Source: Isoetes taiwanensis
Lineage: Eukaryota > Streptophyta > Lycopodiopsida > Isoetales > Isoetaceae
DNA length: 64,000 nucleotides
Assembly: GCA_021234155.1 (NCBI GenBank)
Contig: JAJEKV010000002.1
Coordinates: forward strand, 7,271,046-7,335,045
Reading direction: 5' to 3'
The notes below the pieces were generated by a model that was given only the letters and a program-made list of their open reading frames with translations, had not been told where the DNA came from and searched no databases. Of the stretch, positions 45,439 to 57,399 are shown one piece after another. Within the stretch, counting starts at the first letter, position 1; each line of letters begins with the position of its first letter. The position numbers were made by a program, and so were the translations under genes.

Positions 45439-47207
45439 TGTTGACCCTAAACCCGGCTTAAAGGTCAACCACAAGGAACCAATTCAAGTTTTCACTCAAA
45501 TTGGGGTTAGAACCTCCAGATCACTTGAGGTGATCAGTCTATGCAAGGAAATCCCAAAAACAAGTTCAAAAAGTTCGAGTTCTATATCTTTTCCATTTCC
45601 AAAAAATAGTACCATGGAATAATTTAAGGGCTAAACTTAGCTATTTGGCGATTTTCTAGCACATTTTCAAAAAAAAATTGGCTAAAGTAAATGGAAAATA
45701 TTGGGAAAAAAATAATAATTTTAGCTTAACTTTTTCCGGGACTGCACCAACTCTGGAGCTCTTTAGCCAAAGGCTAGAAAGTAAGAGAGTGAAATTTTGT
45801 ATTGTTTAGCCAAACCATAGAAACTTTAGAATGAATTTCGGGCTAGTTTAGCTAACATCATTCTAGTTTATATGAAATGTATGATTAATACTAGCATTAT
45901 GAATTAATTTGAGCCCTAGACTTTGTTAATTAATATTATTTTAGAATGTTTTCACAAAGAAAATGACTAAAATAAGTGGAAACGATTGAAAAAAAGTATA
46001 GCAATTTGGCGTAATATTTTTCGTTGGCCACAACATAGAACATTTTGGGATGATGTTTGGGTTAGTTTAGCTAAATGCTAGAAAGTATGAGAGGAAAAAT
46101 GTGTAGAGTTTAGCTAAACCACAGAAAGTTTTGAGATTAATATTGAGCAAATTTAGCTAACCACAGAAAGTTTTGAGATTAATATTGAGCAAATTTAGCT
46201 AAAGTCATTCTGGCTAATGAGAAATATGCGATTAGTAATTTATTCCCTGAATAGTACCTTTGCCAAAACAAATGTGGTGTCGAGATGCAGATCGATTTTT
46301 TAAGTCAGATGCAATAGACTTGGTCAAAAGTGGTAGTTAACCAACAAGAAAACCTCCTCGACCAAGTCAGAGACTTAATCTGTGAGTTATTCGAGCTCAA
46401 AGTGGGGTCAAATTTTGGTCAATAGAGGTCAAATGTAGAAAACAGTGATCAGAAATTGAGATTTGGAGTTGCCAATCATCTTTTGAGAAATTCCAAAATA
46501 GATAGGTTAAAAAGCAGTAATGCTAGGGAAGAGGGGCAATCAATCAAATTTTCATTTGGATATGTAAAAGTATTTTTTTGTGGCTAGATTTGGCAAAATA
46601 CAGTCAAAACTGTCCAAACCCGAGAGCAATTTTTTTGAATTTGAGCTATACTTGGTTTTTTTGGATAGATGGCAAGTGGTCCAAAGGAATAGAAAACACA
46701 CTAGAATTTTCTGTAGAATATTTTGTAGCAAGAATTGTAGAATAATATATCAGAGATGGATTTGACAACTTGGCAATCGATTTGAATTGATATGGAGGTA
46801 AATATATAATGATAACAGAATATAAGGATGCTTCATAGCTTTAAATCACAGGAAAATAATCTTCTCAAGTCAATAAATAATTTTTGAAGGTAATGTCAAC
46901 CAGATCTTGTGGATCCAATTGAGGAGAGCTCAAGAACTTCAAGGATCGCCCGGATCTTGCTCAAGAATGATCAATGTAGGATCCGAATACTTACAGGCCT
47001 TCAAATTTTTCTTTGTCTTCGTTTCCCATGTATATAGATTTAGATTTTAACGGTTCCGGCATCTTAGAGCTTAAATTTAGGCTTGATTGGATGCTTAGGG
47101 GCGGGAATACAGAAATAGGTAGTTTTCAGAGTCCAAGGCTTCCATTCCGGCGTGATTTGAGCAGTTTTCCAATTTTAGGGTTCTCCACTGTATTTTTTCC
47201 AGAGTTT
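45439..47207 (-). repeat. Right LTR (5' LTR) of the Tat-like element, truncated
   Basis: Pairs with 37381-38515 apart from a 645-bp insertion (MITE plus target duplication) and small differences of the CAG/CTG error type (CCTGGC to CCCGGC; AACAGTAAAACC to AACAAGAAAACC). The last about 725 bp of the LTR are missing where the chromovirus begins. Confidence 0.85.
45613..46249. mobile_element. hAT-like MITE in the LTR, with empty site in the sister LTR
   Basis: 637 bp flanked by the 8-bp duplication AATAGTAC (45605-45612 and 46250-46257). The sister LTR reads AATAGTACCTTTGCC unbroken at 37543, giving the pre-insertion state. Ends are short inverted repeats CATGGAATAATTTAA / CAGGGAATAAATTAC. An 8-bp duplication and CA..TG ends fit hAT. 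No coding capacity; internal GCTAAAC/GTTTAGC words recur. Confidence 0.88.
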
Positions 47208-49629
47208 TGTGACGGGCCTGGCCAGTTAACCTCTCGGTAACTAGAGATCCCATCGATCTCTACCGTTGGATCTACTTAGCCCTTGGAACTCAGGAATTTA
47301 TATATGCATACTTAGGTAAAGAATTTAATCTTTATACATGCTCTAAGGTCCCAAAATTACTATACTTGCCATTGCTCGGCAAAAATCCCACGCAACAACC
47401 AAGTTTAAAAATAATTACAGTTTTAAGCCGATCCATAATGATAATAATAATATTAAGCAAATATATTGTCTAGCAATCCACACACTCCTACTCGTCTTCC
47501 GAGAAGCTTGGCTACTTTGGAACATCTCGCATACCTTACACCATTTAACCGCGGGGGTTAGTCACACGGACTAAGTGGGGATCGGGGATCTAGGTCATAT
47601 CTAGCATTAATAATCACAAAGCATTAACTTAAAACAATAGCGTAGCCTTACCGTAACCTCGCCCCTACAATCCAAGTTATTAGTCCAACACAGCCATTGC
47701 AACTTGATTCCAGTATTAAAACCACATATACAATAGCCAAGCAACCAAAGCATCAACACAGCAAACAATATTCCTGGGTTGCGAGCAAGGTCAACTCTCT
47801 GATCGGGGCCAAGTGACATAGGCGGGGGTAACCACGTGTGTACACACCCATCCACGTTAAGGCCCAAATTGGAGGACCACTTATCGTGCATGGCGTTGCA
47901 CCATACGGTACCAACGCCTAGATGTTCAAATATTACCATATACATAGCACTGTGCAAAACCGTGAGTCTAGACCATCGCACCTAGACTCCGGCCCCAGAG
48001 GTCTATATCAAAGAATTTCACCATAGACAATTACATACAATTCACCATCATGCCCCATGCCTTAACATACTCAACATCAAATAAATTCCATAATTCACAC
48101 TTTATGTAACATGAATGTCCAACCATAGCCTTAATAATGCAAAATGCAACCATCACTATTAAATTAAAAATAAATATCTACACCTTTCCAAGATTCACTA
48201 ACAACAAGGTTAATATCTATATTTAAGGCTTTAATGATGTTTAAACTATAGTATTCAACTATTATTATGCTTTCGTTATAAACTTCCTCCGTACGGAACA
48301 CTTGTGTCTTGTGTTTTTATTTTCTCTCTTACTTTAACTGATTCCAAAGGTTAAATATATAGCTAGCTAACTTGTAAGACTACTCATGTCGTATCTGTAA
48401 ATTTCGTATATCCCCTAGCATAAACTCCTCCTTAACTTAGGCCTCCATCTTAGATAAATTTCGAGCCCAACTCCTTGTTCCAAACTAACCCTTTAAAAAG
48501 TATTAATTCTAACCTATAGTCTTAGCTTAATCTTTAGTCTTATTTTATTACTACCTTTCTAAGAAACTAACTAATTGTTAACATTTTTCTTTTCTTGACC
48601 TAACCACAGTCGATGCGTTACGAAAAACATAAACATGGCTTCAATTTGCCGGATCTGGCCTCGGGCCATCAAATCATCGTGGAAATCTCATGAAACATCC
48701 AGATTTGGCCTTCTCAAGGCTTCTGAAGCATTTTGGCCTACACGGCGGGGATTCAAGAGGTTTGGTCGGTTCTTGGCCATCAAAATCATGTTATCTCTGA
48801 CAGCAGTTCTTGCTTCAATCCTCCTACTTTTTCCTTCTTTCTCCATTTCGGCCTTCCTAAAGGCCCTAATTCGGCTTTGTTTGGGGCAATTTGCCATGCT
48901 TTTCAAGCATCCCGGATCAGCAAGATCATGCCGTTTTGCCGGCATCATGCAAAGGGAAATACTGCCGTGTTGGCTAGAATACCTCTTAATTCTGCCTTCT
49001 CTGCATATTTCAGCCAGTTAGATGCCCAAATCGATCCATTACAAGTAGCTTTTCATGATTTTCGATCATTATAGTTCGTCGGGGATCATATTATGCAAGC
49101 GGACATGCAAGAGAAGTTTTTTACAATCTTATCTGATTTTTTTACATACTTTTATCTTAATCCATCTCTCAAGTTCTACTCTGCGCTATTCCCATCACTT
49201 CTGGCATGATTTAATTGATCAGCTCCCTAGAAATCATTAGATCTATGATGCTTTTGCAAGCTTTTTATATGCAATCATAAAGTACTTACATATACAATCA
49301 TGCAAGTTAATTCATATCCACGCACTTACAATTTACTCTAAATCCATGCCAAGTTCCAAAACAATCCTACTGTATCAACACAATTTTGCTACGCTAGAAA
49401 ACCCCAGGTGTAAGACTTGATCCCCACCTGGAATCCCGCTTGCTTCTTCTGCGCTCCAACACGCTCCCAAAGCTCTGCACGCAATTCGCTCCTTCAGCAA
49501 TCCCTCTGCAATCGATCTTTTCCCAAATGCTTTTCTCTGTACTTATATTTTTTTTTAACCACCAGTATTCCATCCGTATAATTTATACATATACGACATA
49601 TTAACTCTCAAAATCCTAGGTCCGTTACA
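47208..49629 (-). repeat. 3' LTR of the chromovirus (proposed, 2.4 kb)
   Basis: On the element's strand it begins TGTAACGGACC right after the polypurine tract and would end GGCCCGTCACA at 47208. The start is well supported. The end is inferred from the TG...CA form and from the point where the neighbouring LTR homology stops. No open frame here is convincing. The sequence right of the primer site (53193-53350) does not match it beyond TGTGACG. Confidence 0.55.
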
Positions 49630-49659
49630 GTCTCTCCTCCAAAAATTCAACCCATGTCC

Positions 49660-52150
49660 TCATGGGTGCATCTTCGGAAACTCACGAAGAATCCAATTGG
49701 CATCTTCCCAGGTGGCATCTTCCTCAGGACAACCCGCCCATTGAACCAAAAATCTACGTATTGTTCGCCTCCTTAAGCGACGGGTTTCCTCTCGCAGAAT
49801 ACGTTCTAGTCGGGGGTACAGAAAGTTCTCCCTGCTTACCAAATCATCGTCCCCCAACATATGGGAAGGATCAAACACATACTTCCTTAAGTTACTCACG
49901 TGAAAGGCATTATGTACTTTCAAGTGTGAAGGTAACTCCAACCTATAAGCCACTTTGCCAATACGTTCCAAAATTTCATACGGACCCGCATACCTAGGGG
50001 CCCATTTACCTGCACTTTTAAATGCCAGTGAGCTCTGTTTGGGATTAATCTTCAAGAACACATAATCCCCTTTTTGAAATTCAAGTGGTCTATGTCTTTT
50101 ATTGGCATACTGCTTCTGTCTATTTTGTGCCACAACCAAATTCTGTCGAAGTCTCCTTAGCTGAGCATCCATGTCCTCCGCTACTCCATTAGCTGCTTCA
50201 ACATTGCATTGGGGATCTCTCCAATTAAGAGGACAACGACACTCCTTACCACACATTGCCTCAAAAGGACTCATTTTAATGGAATCTTGATAAGTGTTAT
50301 TGTATGCAAACTCAGCCAAATCCAAATAGGAATCCCATACCTTTGGTTAACTAGGCACATACATTCTGAGCATATCCTCCAAAACATGATTAACTCACTC
50401 CACTTGGCCATCTGCTTGAGGACGATAAGATGTACTGGCATATAACTTAGTGCCAATATTTTGAAACAACCCTTGCCAAAATTGGCTCATAAACTTTGTA
50501 TCCCGATCTGATGAAATAGTGGCTGGCATCCCATGCAAAAAAATCTCCTTAACAAATAACTTAGCAATATCCATTGCCGTAGCAGTAGTCTTTGTAGGCA
50601 TAAAATGGGCCTGCTTGGTTAGTCGATCAACCACAACATAAATTGCATCATAACCTGAACGTGTCCGGGGAAGTTCAACAATGAAGTCCATGGAAATACT
50701 CTCCCACTTAGAAGATGGAATTACTAAAGGTTGTAATTCTCCAGGCTCTCTAAACCTTGATGCTTTTACCTTCTGACATGATAAACACCTAGCCACGTAC
50801 TCCTTAACCATCTTCTTTTGTCCGGGCCAAAAGAAATTCTGGCGCATTTTCCTCAAAGTTTTGTGTACCCCTGGGTGGCCCGCCAAAGGACTATCATGTG
50901 CTTCATATAGCAACCTCAATCTCAACTCCTGATCATTAGGAATACACATACGGCCATTATAATATAAAACTCCTTTGGACAATGCATACCTCGGAAAATC
51001 TTGAGGGTTCTCCAACACAGGTGCAAAATATGGATCATTCCTCAATTTGCTAAGAATATCTGCATCCCGTTGCCCTTGTAACACACTAATAGAGGTTAAA
51101 AATGACCTTCGAGACAAAGCATCAGCAATCACATTTTCTTTGCCAGGTTGATATTCAATTTCAAATCATACTCTTCTCTTAATTGCATCCACCTCCTTTG
51201 CCTATTATTCAAATATGGCTGTTTTGCAAAATACTTCAAATTTTGGTGGTCAGTCTTCAAAAAGAAACGACGACCCAATAAATAATGTCTCCATACCCTT
51301 AAGGCATGGATTATGGCCAACATTTCCAAATCATGCACTGGGTAATTTTGTTCAGCAGGAGATAACTTATGAGATATATAAGTACAAACTCGGCCATCCT
51401 GCAGCAAGACTCCTCCTACAGCTTTCCTAGAAGCATCAGTGACTACATGGAAGGGTATATTCATATCTGGAATCCTTAAAATTGGTGCACTAATCAAAAC
51501 ATCCTTTAACTTTTGGAAACTTTCCTGACAACTATCAGTCCAATGCAAATCATTCTTCTTACCCAGCAAAGAAGTCAAAGGAGCAGCAATCTTTGCAAAT
51601 TTAGGAACAAATTTGCGATAATACCCCGCTAATCCCAAAAATGATCTTACCTCTTTCACCGTCTTTGGTGTGGGCCAATCTCTAACTGCCTCAATCTTAG
51701 AAGGATCTGGCTCTAATCCCTTTTCTAAAATTACATGCCCAAGATATACCAATCTAGTTTGTGCAAAAGAACACTTAGATAACTTACCATACAACTTTTC
51801 TTGTCGCAAAATAGCTAATGTCTGCTTTACATGTTCCACATGCTCCTCTAATGTCCTGGAATATACCAAAATATCATCAAAGAAAACCAATATAAACTTA
51901 TCCAGGAAAGATCGAAATATCTCGTTCATTAGGCGCATAAAAGTGGCAGGAGCATTTGTCAACACCAAAGGGCATTACAACAAACTTGTAATGTCCATAG
52001 CGTGTCCTAAAGGCAGTCTTATAAATATCTGCATCCTTGATCCGGATCTGATATCCAGATCGTAGATCAATTTTTGTGAAGTACTTAGCTTGTCCCAACT
52101 GATCAAATAACTCATCAACCCTAGGCAATGCATATCTATTCTTCACTGTA
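49660..52150 (-). pseudogene. Chromovirus pol: RT, RNase H, integrase, chromodomain
   Basis: RT starts with [16 protein letters not shown] and TKIDLRSGY (52146 down); after a one-base shift near 51950, FVLVFFDDILVYS-type catalytic box, SFLGLAGYYRKFV, RNase H with FHVVTDASRKAVGGVLLQ and KTDHQNLKY (51129-51968). Shift, then integrase (50395-51132): HPGVHKT...CLSCQKVK zinc region, SISMDFIVELPR (first Asp), SDRDTKFMS (second Asp), YRPQADGQ. A stop near 50395 separates the last open part (49660-50325), which ends in a chromodomain: RILREETRRLRRRTIRRFLV, WAGCPEEDATWEDANWI. Chromodomains bias insertion towards modified chromatin. Three lesions in all, so fairly young. Confidence 0.88.
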
Positions 52151-52302
52151 ATCTGGTTAAGTATGCAATAATCAATACATAATCTTAAAGTCCCGTCTTT
52201 CTTTTTTTACAAACAAAACTGGCGCACCAAATGGAGAAACACTCGGCCGTATAAACCCTTGTTCCAATAATTCCACTAACTGTTTCTTCAATTCGGCCAT
52301 CT

Positions 52303-52860
52303 CTAATGCATGAAATCTATATGGTGGCCTTGATGTAAGTTCAGCCCAGGAACAAGTTCTATCTCATGATCTACCATTCTATGTGGAGGCAATTCTGTTA
52401 ATTCTTTAGGAAACACATCAGAGAACTCATCCAATACTTTCTGGATCTCAGGAGCAATAGGTTGTTCCTGTAACTCAGCAGTACCCAAAAATGCACATCC
52501 CATTATGCAACCGTTCTTAATCTGTTTCTTAAAACTTTTCCGGGACAAAGGTGTAATCACTAATGATGAAGGCAATCCTTCCAGCACATGCTTATCTCTA
52601 TTAGGACTTTGGCATGTAACTGTCTGCTCTCCGCAATCAATGCAAGCTTTATATGGCCTCAACCATGACATTCCTAGGATAGCATCATACTTCCCTAGGC
52701 TCAATACTTCAAAACTAGTATGGGACTCAAGATCTCCTACTTGGAATTTAAGATTATCTACCTTGGCATAAGAAGTCTTAATTTTACCATCAGCCAACTC
52801 CACATATCTAGGATCCCGACTAATCATATTCAAATCTAGTTTCTTTGCCAGCCTTGGGGA
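52303..52860 (-). pseudogene. Chromovirus protease region
   Basis: In one frame LIDCGSTHCFISPRLAKKL supplies the active-site loop (DCGS in place of DSGS), continuing at 52833 as LNMISRDPRYVELADG, GKYDAILGMSWLRPYKACID (C-terminal protease motif), then the linker [17 protein letters not shown] that precedes RT in gypsy elements. Confidence 0.82.
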
Positions 52861-52929
52861 AATAAAACAATGTGTACTACCACAATCAATAAGAAAGAGA
52901 ACAAGAACTCCATGAGTAATACTTCCCTC

Positions 52930-53132
52930 TTAGTGTGCTTCAACACCTTCTCTACTGCCTTGTCAACTGTTGTCTTTTGTTGCGAGGCACTATGCTGCAA
53001 CACTTGCTGGATAGCCTGCAAGATATCGGTTACATCAGGGGTTCCACTAGGGCCAGCTCCACCAGCCTGTCCAACTCCTCTTGGGGATCCTCCTGGGGAA
53101 CTCATCTCTACAAGAATCTGGAACCATAGCAA
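52930..53132 (-). pseudogene. Chromovirus gag remnant
   Basis: MSSPGGSPRGVGQAGGAG then DILQAIQQVLQHSA, the N-terminus of a gag. It jumps within about 70 codons to protease sequence; capsid and zinc knuckle (normally some 300 residues) are absent. Confidence 0.7.
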
Positions 53133-53178
53133 ATATCATCAATAATCAAAAATCTCATAATCCACTAACCAGAAACCT

Positions 53179-53350
53179 GCTCTGATACCAACTGTGACGT
53201 TCCTAACCGACATGCCCTTAACCAACTGGGCAAAACCGTCTAGACGTTTATGAGTAGTCGCTTCTACCCATTTATGCCGGTGTCTCAGGAACGCCCCACA
53301 GGCACATTCAAGGTTCGAATACTCGAGCGGTCTACCATGGGCCCGTTACA
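53179..53350 (-). other. tRNA-iMet primer site and short 5' LTR candidate
   Basis: GCTCTGATACCA (53179-53190) is the complement of the iMet primer site. Right of it TGTGACGTTCC...GGGCCCGTTACA (53193-53350) has LTR-like TG...CA ends but is only 158 bp and unlike the proposed 3' LTR. Confidence 0.6.
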
Positions 53351-56300
53351 TGATGCTTCTAGAAGAGGCCTCTGGGAACACATCTGCTCCATGCTACAAG
53401 CCAGGTAATGCTTCCCAATATAGATGAAATAATTTACGTTATTTTTTCTTCTTCTCTCACAGATACTTTTGCTGAAAACGTCGCTTTCTTTATGTTGGGT
53501 TGATCAGTCCGAACCATTCTTATATGTGGGCTTTAGCCATGTCATGCTAGCACGGTGTTTGCTCTCTATTGGACAACCACATATGGTTGTTTTATTCCTC
53601 CATCACTTATGCTCATCTTTTTTTATGCAGATCTTTATGGGCTTCACATCTTTATGGGCTTCACGTGGCACATGGACTTATATTTGCAGTCATTTCATCT
53701 ATCTTCTATACAAATCCTTCTCTTATTAAGCTTCAACATTTCTAGGTATTTCTTTGTAACCATCCTTGGAATATAGTTCGGTTATAACAGTATTTGAAGT
53801 CTCTATTGTTGATCGTTTACAGAGGATAGTAAATGGCATTTATGGGTAAGACATCTAGAACAAGAAGCATTTTCCAAGATAAAGCAACAGAATTTAATTA
53901 TGATCAGAACACCTCGCAACTCTTATCTCCATTCGGTAGACTAGCTATTCTTGGCATCAACGGGGGATGGTATATGACTCAAAGCGGTGGTGCAATCGTT
54001 ACAACATTTAACACTTGTCTTTGTAGCGAGAATGGGGAATAAGTCATTCTTTTCCACTATAGATGCGTCGGTTGTTTCGATTAATGCATAATGTCTAGGC
54101 TCACTTTCTTTTCGTTATTCAATTTCTTACGACTCTAGCGGCCGGTAGCATCTTTTAAGGTGTTGTCCTTGGTGCCATTCTTCGACCATGGAATAGCAAC
54201 CACTGGTATGCAATATTTTGTGATAACTTGTGCATTAAGCTTGTTAAAACATAAGATAATCTTAGGGTAATGCAATCTTATCACATTATCTTCTAGGGCA
54301 TGCAAATAGCAGCCACACCTTTAGGTAGTACAATTTTCTATGAGTGACATGCTTTGCAAGTCAGCGTAAGCAAGTCTTCTTAAGTGCACAGAGGCTCTTT
54401 TCATATTGCTACAATCTCTCAAATTCAATGAAAAATTTTCAAGCAATCTTCATATTTTGAAAACAGGATCTGGCTATCATTCTGTCAGATGTTTCTATTT
54501 GCTAATATAAGGTGGCTTTGTTGGTGTAGCTAGCGGTTTTAGGAGGGTCGATCCTAGGGACATATGTATCAGAAAAGGTATGCATGACTACTTGAGTGAA
54601 AAAAAAAAAAAAAACGGCTAAAATTTACTACTATTTACAGGTTATCGCCTACACAAGAGGCACCCTCTTCCTTGTCTTTGATGTGGCAACATTGCTTGAA
54701 TTGTCAATGGAAGGTAGAAAAGCATGTTCATCTTCTTGGGATCTCTTGAAGATGCAAGCAACAATTAGCTGTGCCATGGCATGGACGGAATCATGACTTA
54801 CTTGGTGACTTTGTTCAAGATTCAAGCAACCCAACATCGATTGGCGTGCAACAAACCAAAAATTTTGTTCTTCGTGTACATAACATTCTTTCTAATTTCT
54901 CCAAGGGTCAAGGAAATTTGAAGAGAGGAAGACAAAAAGAGAAAAGTATTCCTTGCTACATCGGTTGCAAATGTGATAACGATAAGATAGGTTTTATATG
55001 AGCATGTTGAGTTGGCTCTCAGGGGAAACTTCGGATGAAATTATTATGACCACGATGCATCATTTGTAAGCGAAATCCAGTTGCTCTAAAAAATCATTGC
55101 AATATACTACCTTGAATATGCAATTCAATATACATGGAGACAAGCTCAAGGAAATAGCTTACAAGGACCCCGCTACTCAAGAATCCTCAAGTTCGGCCAT
55201 GATGCTGTCAACTTAAATATTTGCTTTAACCATAAACACGAGGGGTTAGACCATTAATGCTAGCAACCCTAATAAATATTGGTATGTGTAGACAAATAGC
55301 CCATCCCCATTATGCATACAAAGGAAGTTGCCTTCACCGTGTGCCAAATCCAGTTCATTGACATTCCCATTGCAATCCTGATTTTCCATCTGCAATGAGA
55401 TAAGATCTCAAAACCTGGAATTTGAAAGCTTACTATTAAGATTTCAAAGTTTACTATTAAGATTTCAAGCAATGCCAGGTGCCTTAGATTGGGAATGGCA
55501 GGTGCAACATTATGAGAAACTCTCATTCATCCTCTTGAATGCTCTCTAGGTCACATTAATCTATATGAAAACTTACATATTAATCTATACGAAAACTTAC
55601 ATCGTCATCCTTGCATCATAAATTGTGCACCCTTTTACCTAAGATCAATATTCTTACACCATCAAAGTGAATTGAATGTTTATTTAAAGTGAATTTCGAC
55701 TCATTTTCCTCCATAAAATAAATTCCATAGTAAATAAAAAAAACCCTTCAACTGAATAACCTCATATAAGAGGAAGGTTGGATGATTGAACTAAGAGTCA
55801 TGCAAATAATAGAAAGGCTTGGCTTGTAGGTCCTACAATATTAGCGAGAATGATCATCTTCGAATAAATTGATCTAAGGAAAGAAATAGACCTATTTGTA
55901 TAGGAATTTTCTTTAGAGATTGTTAAGGATGGTTTTTGAAGAAAACGCAAAAATAGTCCACATTAGTAACTTGACACAATATTTTAACTATCACATCTTA
56001 GCATCTTTAATAGTTTTTTTTTACTTATGCCCCACGCCACCCCAAACATCTTTAACAAGTTTTGAACTTATGCCCAACACCGCCCACATTTGCAAGATGA
56101 TGTGGTTACTAAGGAACATATACAAGATGTTAACAACCACACCATCGAAAACAACATATACAATGACTTGCCAACATTAAGCATCATATTAAAGCATTCA
56201 CTTCTACAGATCCCATTTATGAACAACTAATAGATGATGCACCCAGATAGGTCATCGACCATTATCCTCTGGGGACTAAGAATGACAATCTACAAGAAAT

Positions 56301-56640
56301 TGCCGACAAATATCGGCATTCATTGGTCGAAATTGGAAATATGCATTATGCAATGAGAATGTTCTATGATAGCCTCTAAACTCCAAGCGAGGAAGTCATT
56401 TTGACAGAGTGCCGATGAGAGCTAAATGGATATAATAGCCTTGCAAGACAACATACCAAGTCGAGACAAAAATTCACCGTATGATGAATGCAAGATGATT
56501 GCTATACGAACATCTCAAAACTTTGTAAGTTGTTTCAAACTTTAAGCTCAAATGAATTTAAGGATAAATTCAAACTCCAATTTACAATGAACGACTATAT
56601 ATACCCAACTAGACATTCTCAACCATATCTTGATTAATTT
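53351..56640. other. Unassigned 3.3 kb left of a Helitron 3' end
   Basis: Several short open stretches (53469-53729, 53833-54042, 54596-54796, 54771-55001, 55920-56180) with no domain I can name. A run of about 17 A at 54598. Because a Helitron 3' end follows at 56689, part of this may be Helitron body, possibly with captured host fragments. Confidence 0.4.
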
Positions 56641-56661
56641 TTGAATTTAATCCCAATAAAA

Positions 56662-56689
56662 GCCCAGCAACGCTGGGCACTTTTTCTAG
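56662..56689 (+). mobile_element. Helitron 3' terminus
   Basis: Hairpin GCCCAGCAACGCTGGGC (56662-56678), 7-nt spacer ACTTTTT, CTAG (56686-56689), host T. The hairpin is identical to the one at 8777-8793 read on the minus strand, so both belong to one family. The 5' end is not located. Confidence 0.8.
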
Positions 56690-56829
56690 TTATAATATGT
56701 AATTTCAACTGTGTAAAAGGAAGATTCAATTCTTCACCAATACTATCAACCTAGAATAGTGCAAGTTAGACAAGATTTGCAAGTTGCCATGAGGGTCAAC
56801 TCGGCAGGCTCATCACAAGAACAAATAGG

Positions 56830-57115
56830 GCTCATCATACGCCCAATTTGGTGCCCCAAAGTTGTCGAAAAAGTTGATTGGAGGCTCAATCTATTGTGTT
56901 CAAATAGGGCGGGTATCCCATTTGGCGCACCCAAATAGGGCGGGCGGCCAAATTGATGCACCCAATTGCTTGCACCTAAATAGGGCAGTCGCCCAATTTG
57001 ACAGAATCAATAGCCCAATTTTGTGCTCCAAAATAGGGTGGACGCCCAATTTGGTGTACCAACTACCTAATTTGGTGTATCCAAATAAGGTGGGCATCCA
57101 ATTTGTAGGCACATG
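56830..57115. repeat. Minisatellite, about 45-bp unit (CAAATAGGGCGGGC / CCAATTTGGTG)
   Basis: Six or so degenerate units combining AAATAGGG(C/T)GGGC and GCCCAATTTGGTGCACC. Open frames on either strand here follow from the repeat. Confidence 0.75.
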
Positions 57116-57399
57116 AAGACATGATAGGCTGGACATGATTGCACACAAGCAAGAGCGCATTGAAGAAGAATGGTCCATTGCACGCATGAAAAAAGCCGCT
57201 CGGAGGAGGAATAGCTTTGCACCACGATATACGCATGCATCCCCTAACCTGTTGAGCCAACTCTCCTCACCACTATCACTATCTCTGGCGTCCAATAGCA
57301 TCGCGACCACATTCATTGATCAAGTGGAGAATGAGTCTCATATACAAGTTGATATGGACTTAGAACATCCTCCACATCCCACGATCAATGAAGTTAATC

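Larger units (their letters stand above)
37381..47207 (-). mobile_element. Ty3/gypsy element with dual RNase H (Tat-like), degenerate
   Basis: Minus-strand element: 5' LTR at the right (45439-47207, outer end missing), primer region just left of 45439, gag 44000-45420, protease 43491-43832, archaeal-type RNase H 42931-43377, reverse transcriptase 41883-42512, connection/gypsy RNase H 41243-41886, integrase 40227-41091, 3' LTR 37381-39241. Domains are separated by stops and shifts, so it is not autonomous now. No target duplication can be tested because the right outer end is lost. Confidence 0.85.
47208..53350 (-). mobile_element. Chromovirus (Ty3/gypsy with chromodomain), gag-deleted
   Basis: Minus-strand element with primer site TGGTATCAGAGC (complement of 53179-53190), gag start near 53100, protease, reverse transcriptase, RNase H, integrase and C-terminal chromodomain, then a polypurine tract (complement of 49630-49640) directly before the 3' LTR (47208-49629). 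Few frame breaks. Most of gag is missing, so it is not autonomous. Confidence 0.85.

Noticed and set aside
47208-53350. Chromovirus simply nested in the Tat-like LTR
   Set aside because: The remainder of that LTR does not follow the chromovirus, so a plain nested insertion is not supported.
56746-57316. Minus-strand coding frames over the 56.8-57.1 kb repeat
   Set aside because: Openness comes from the repeat unit; no domain and no codon signal.
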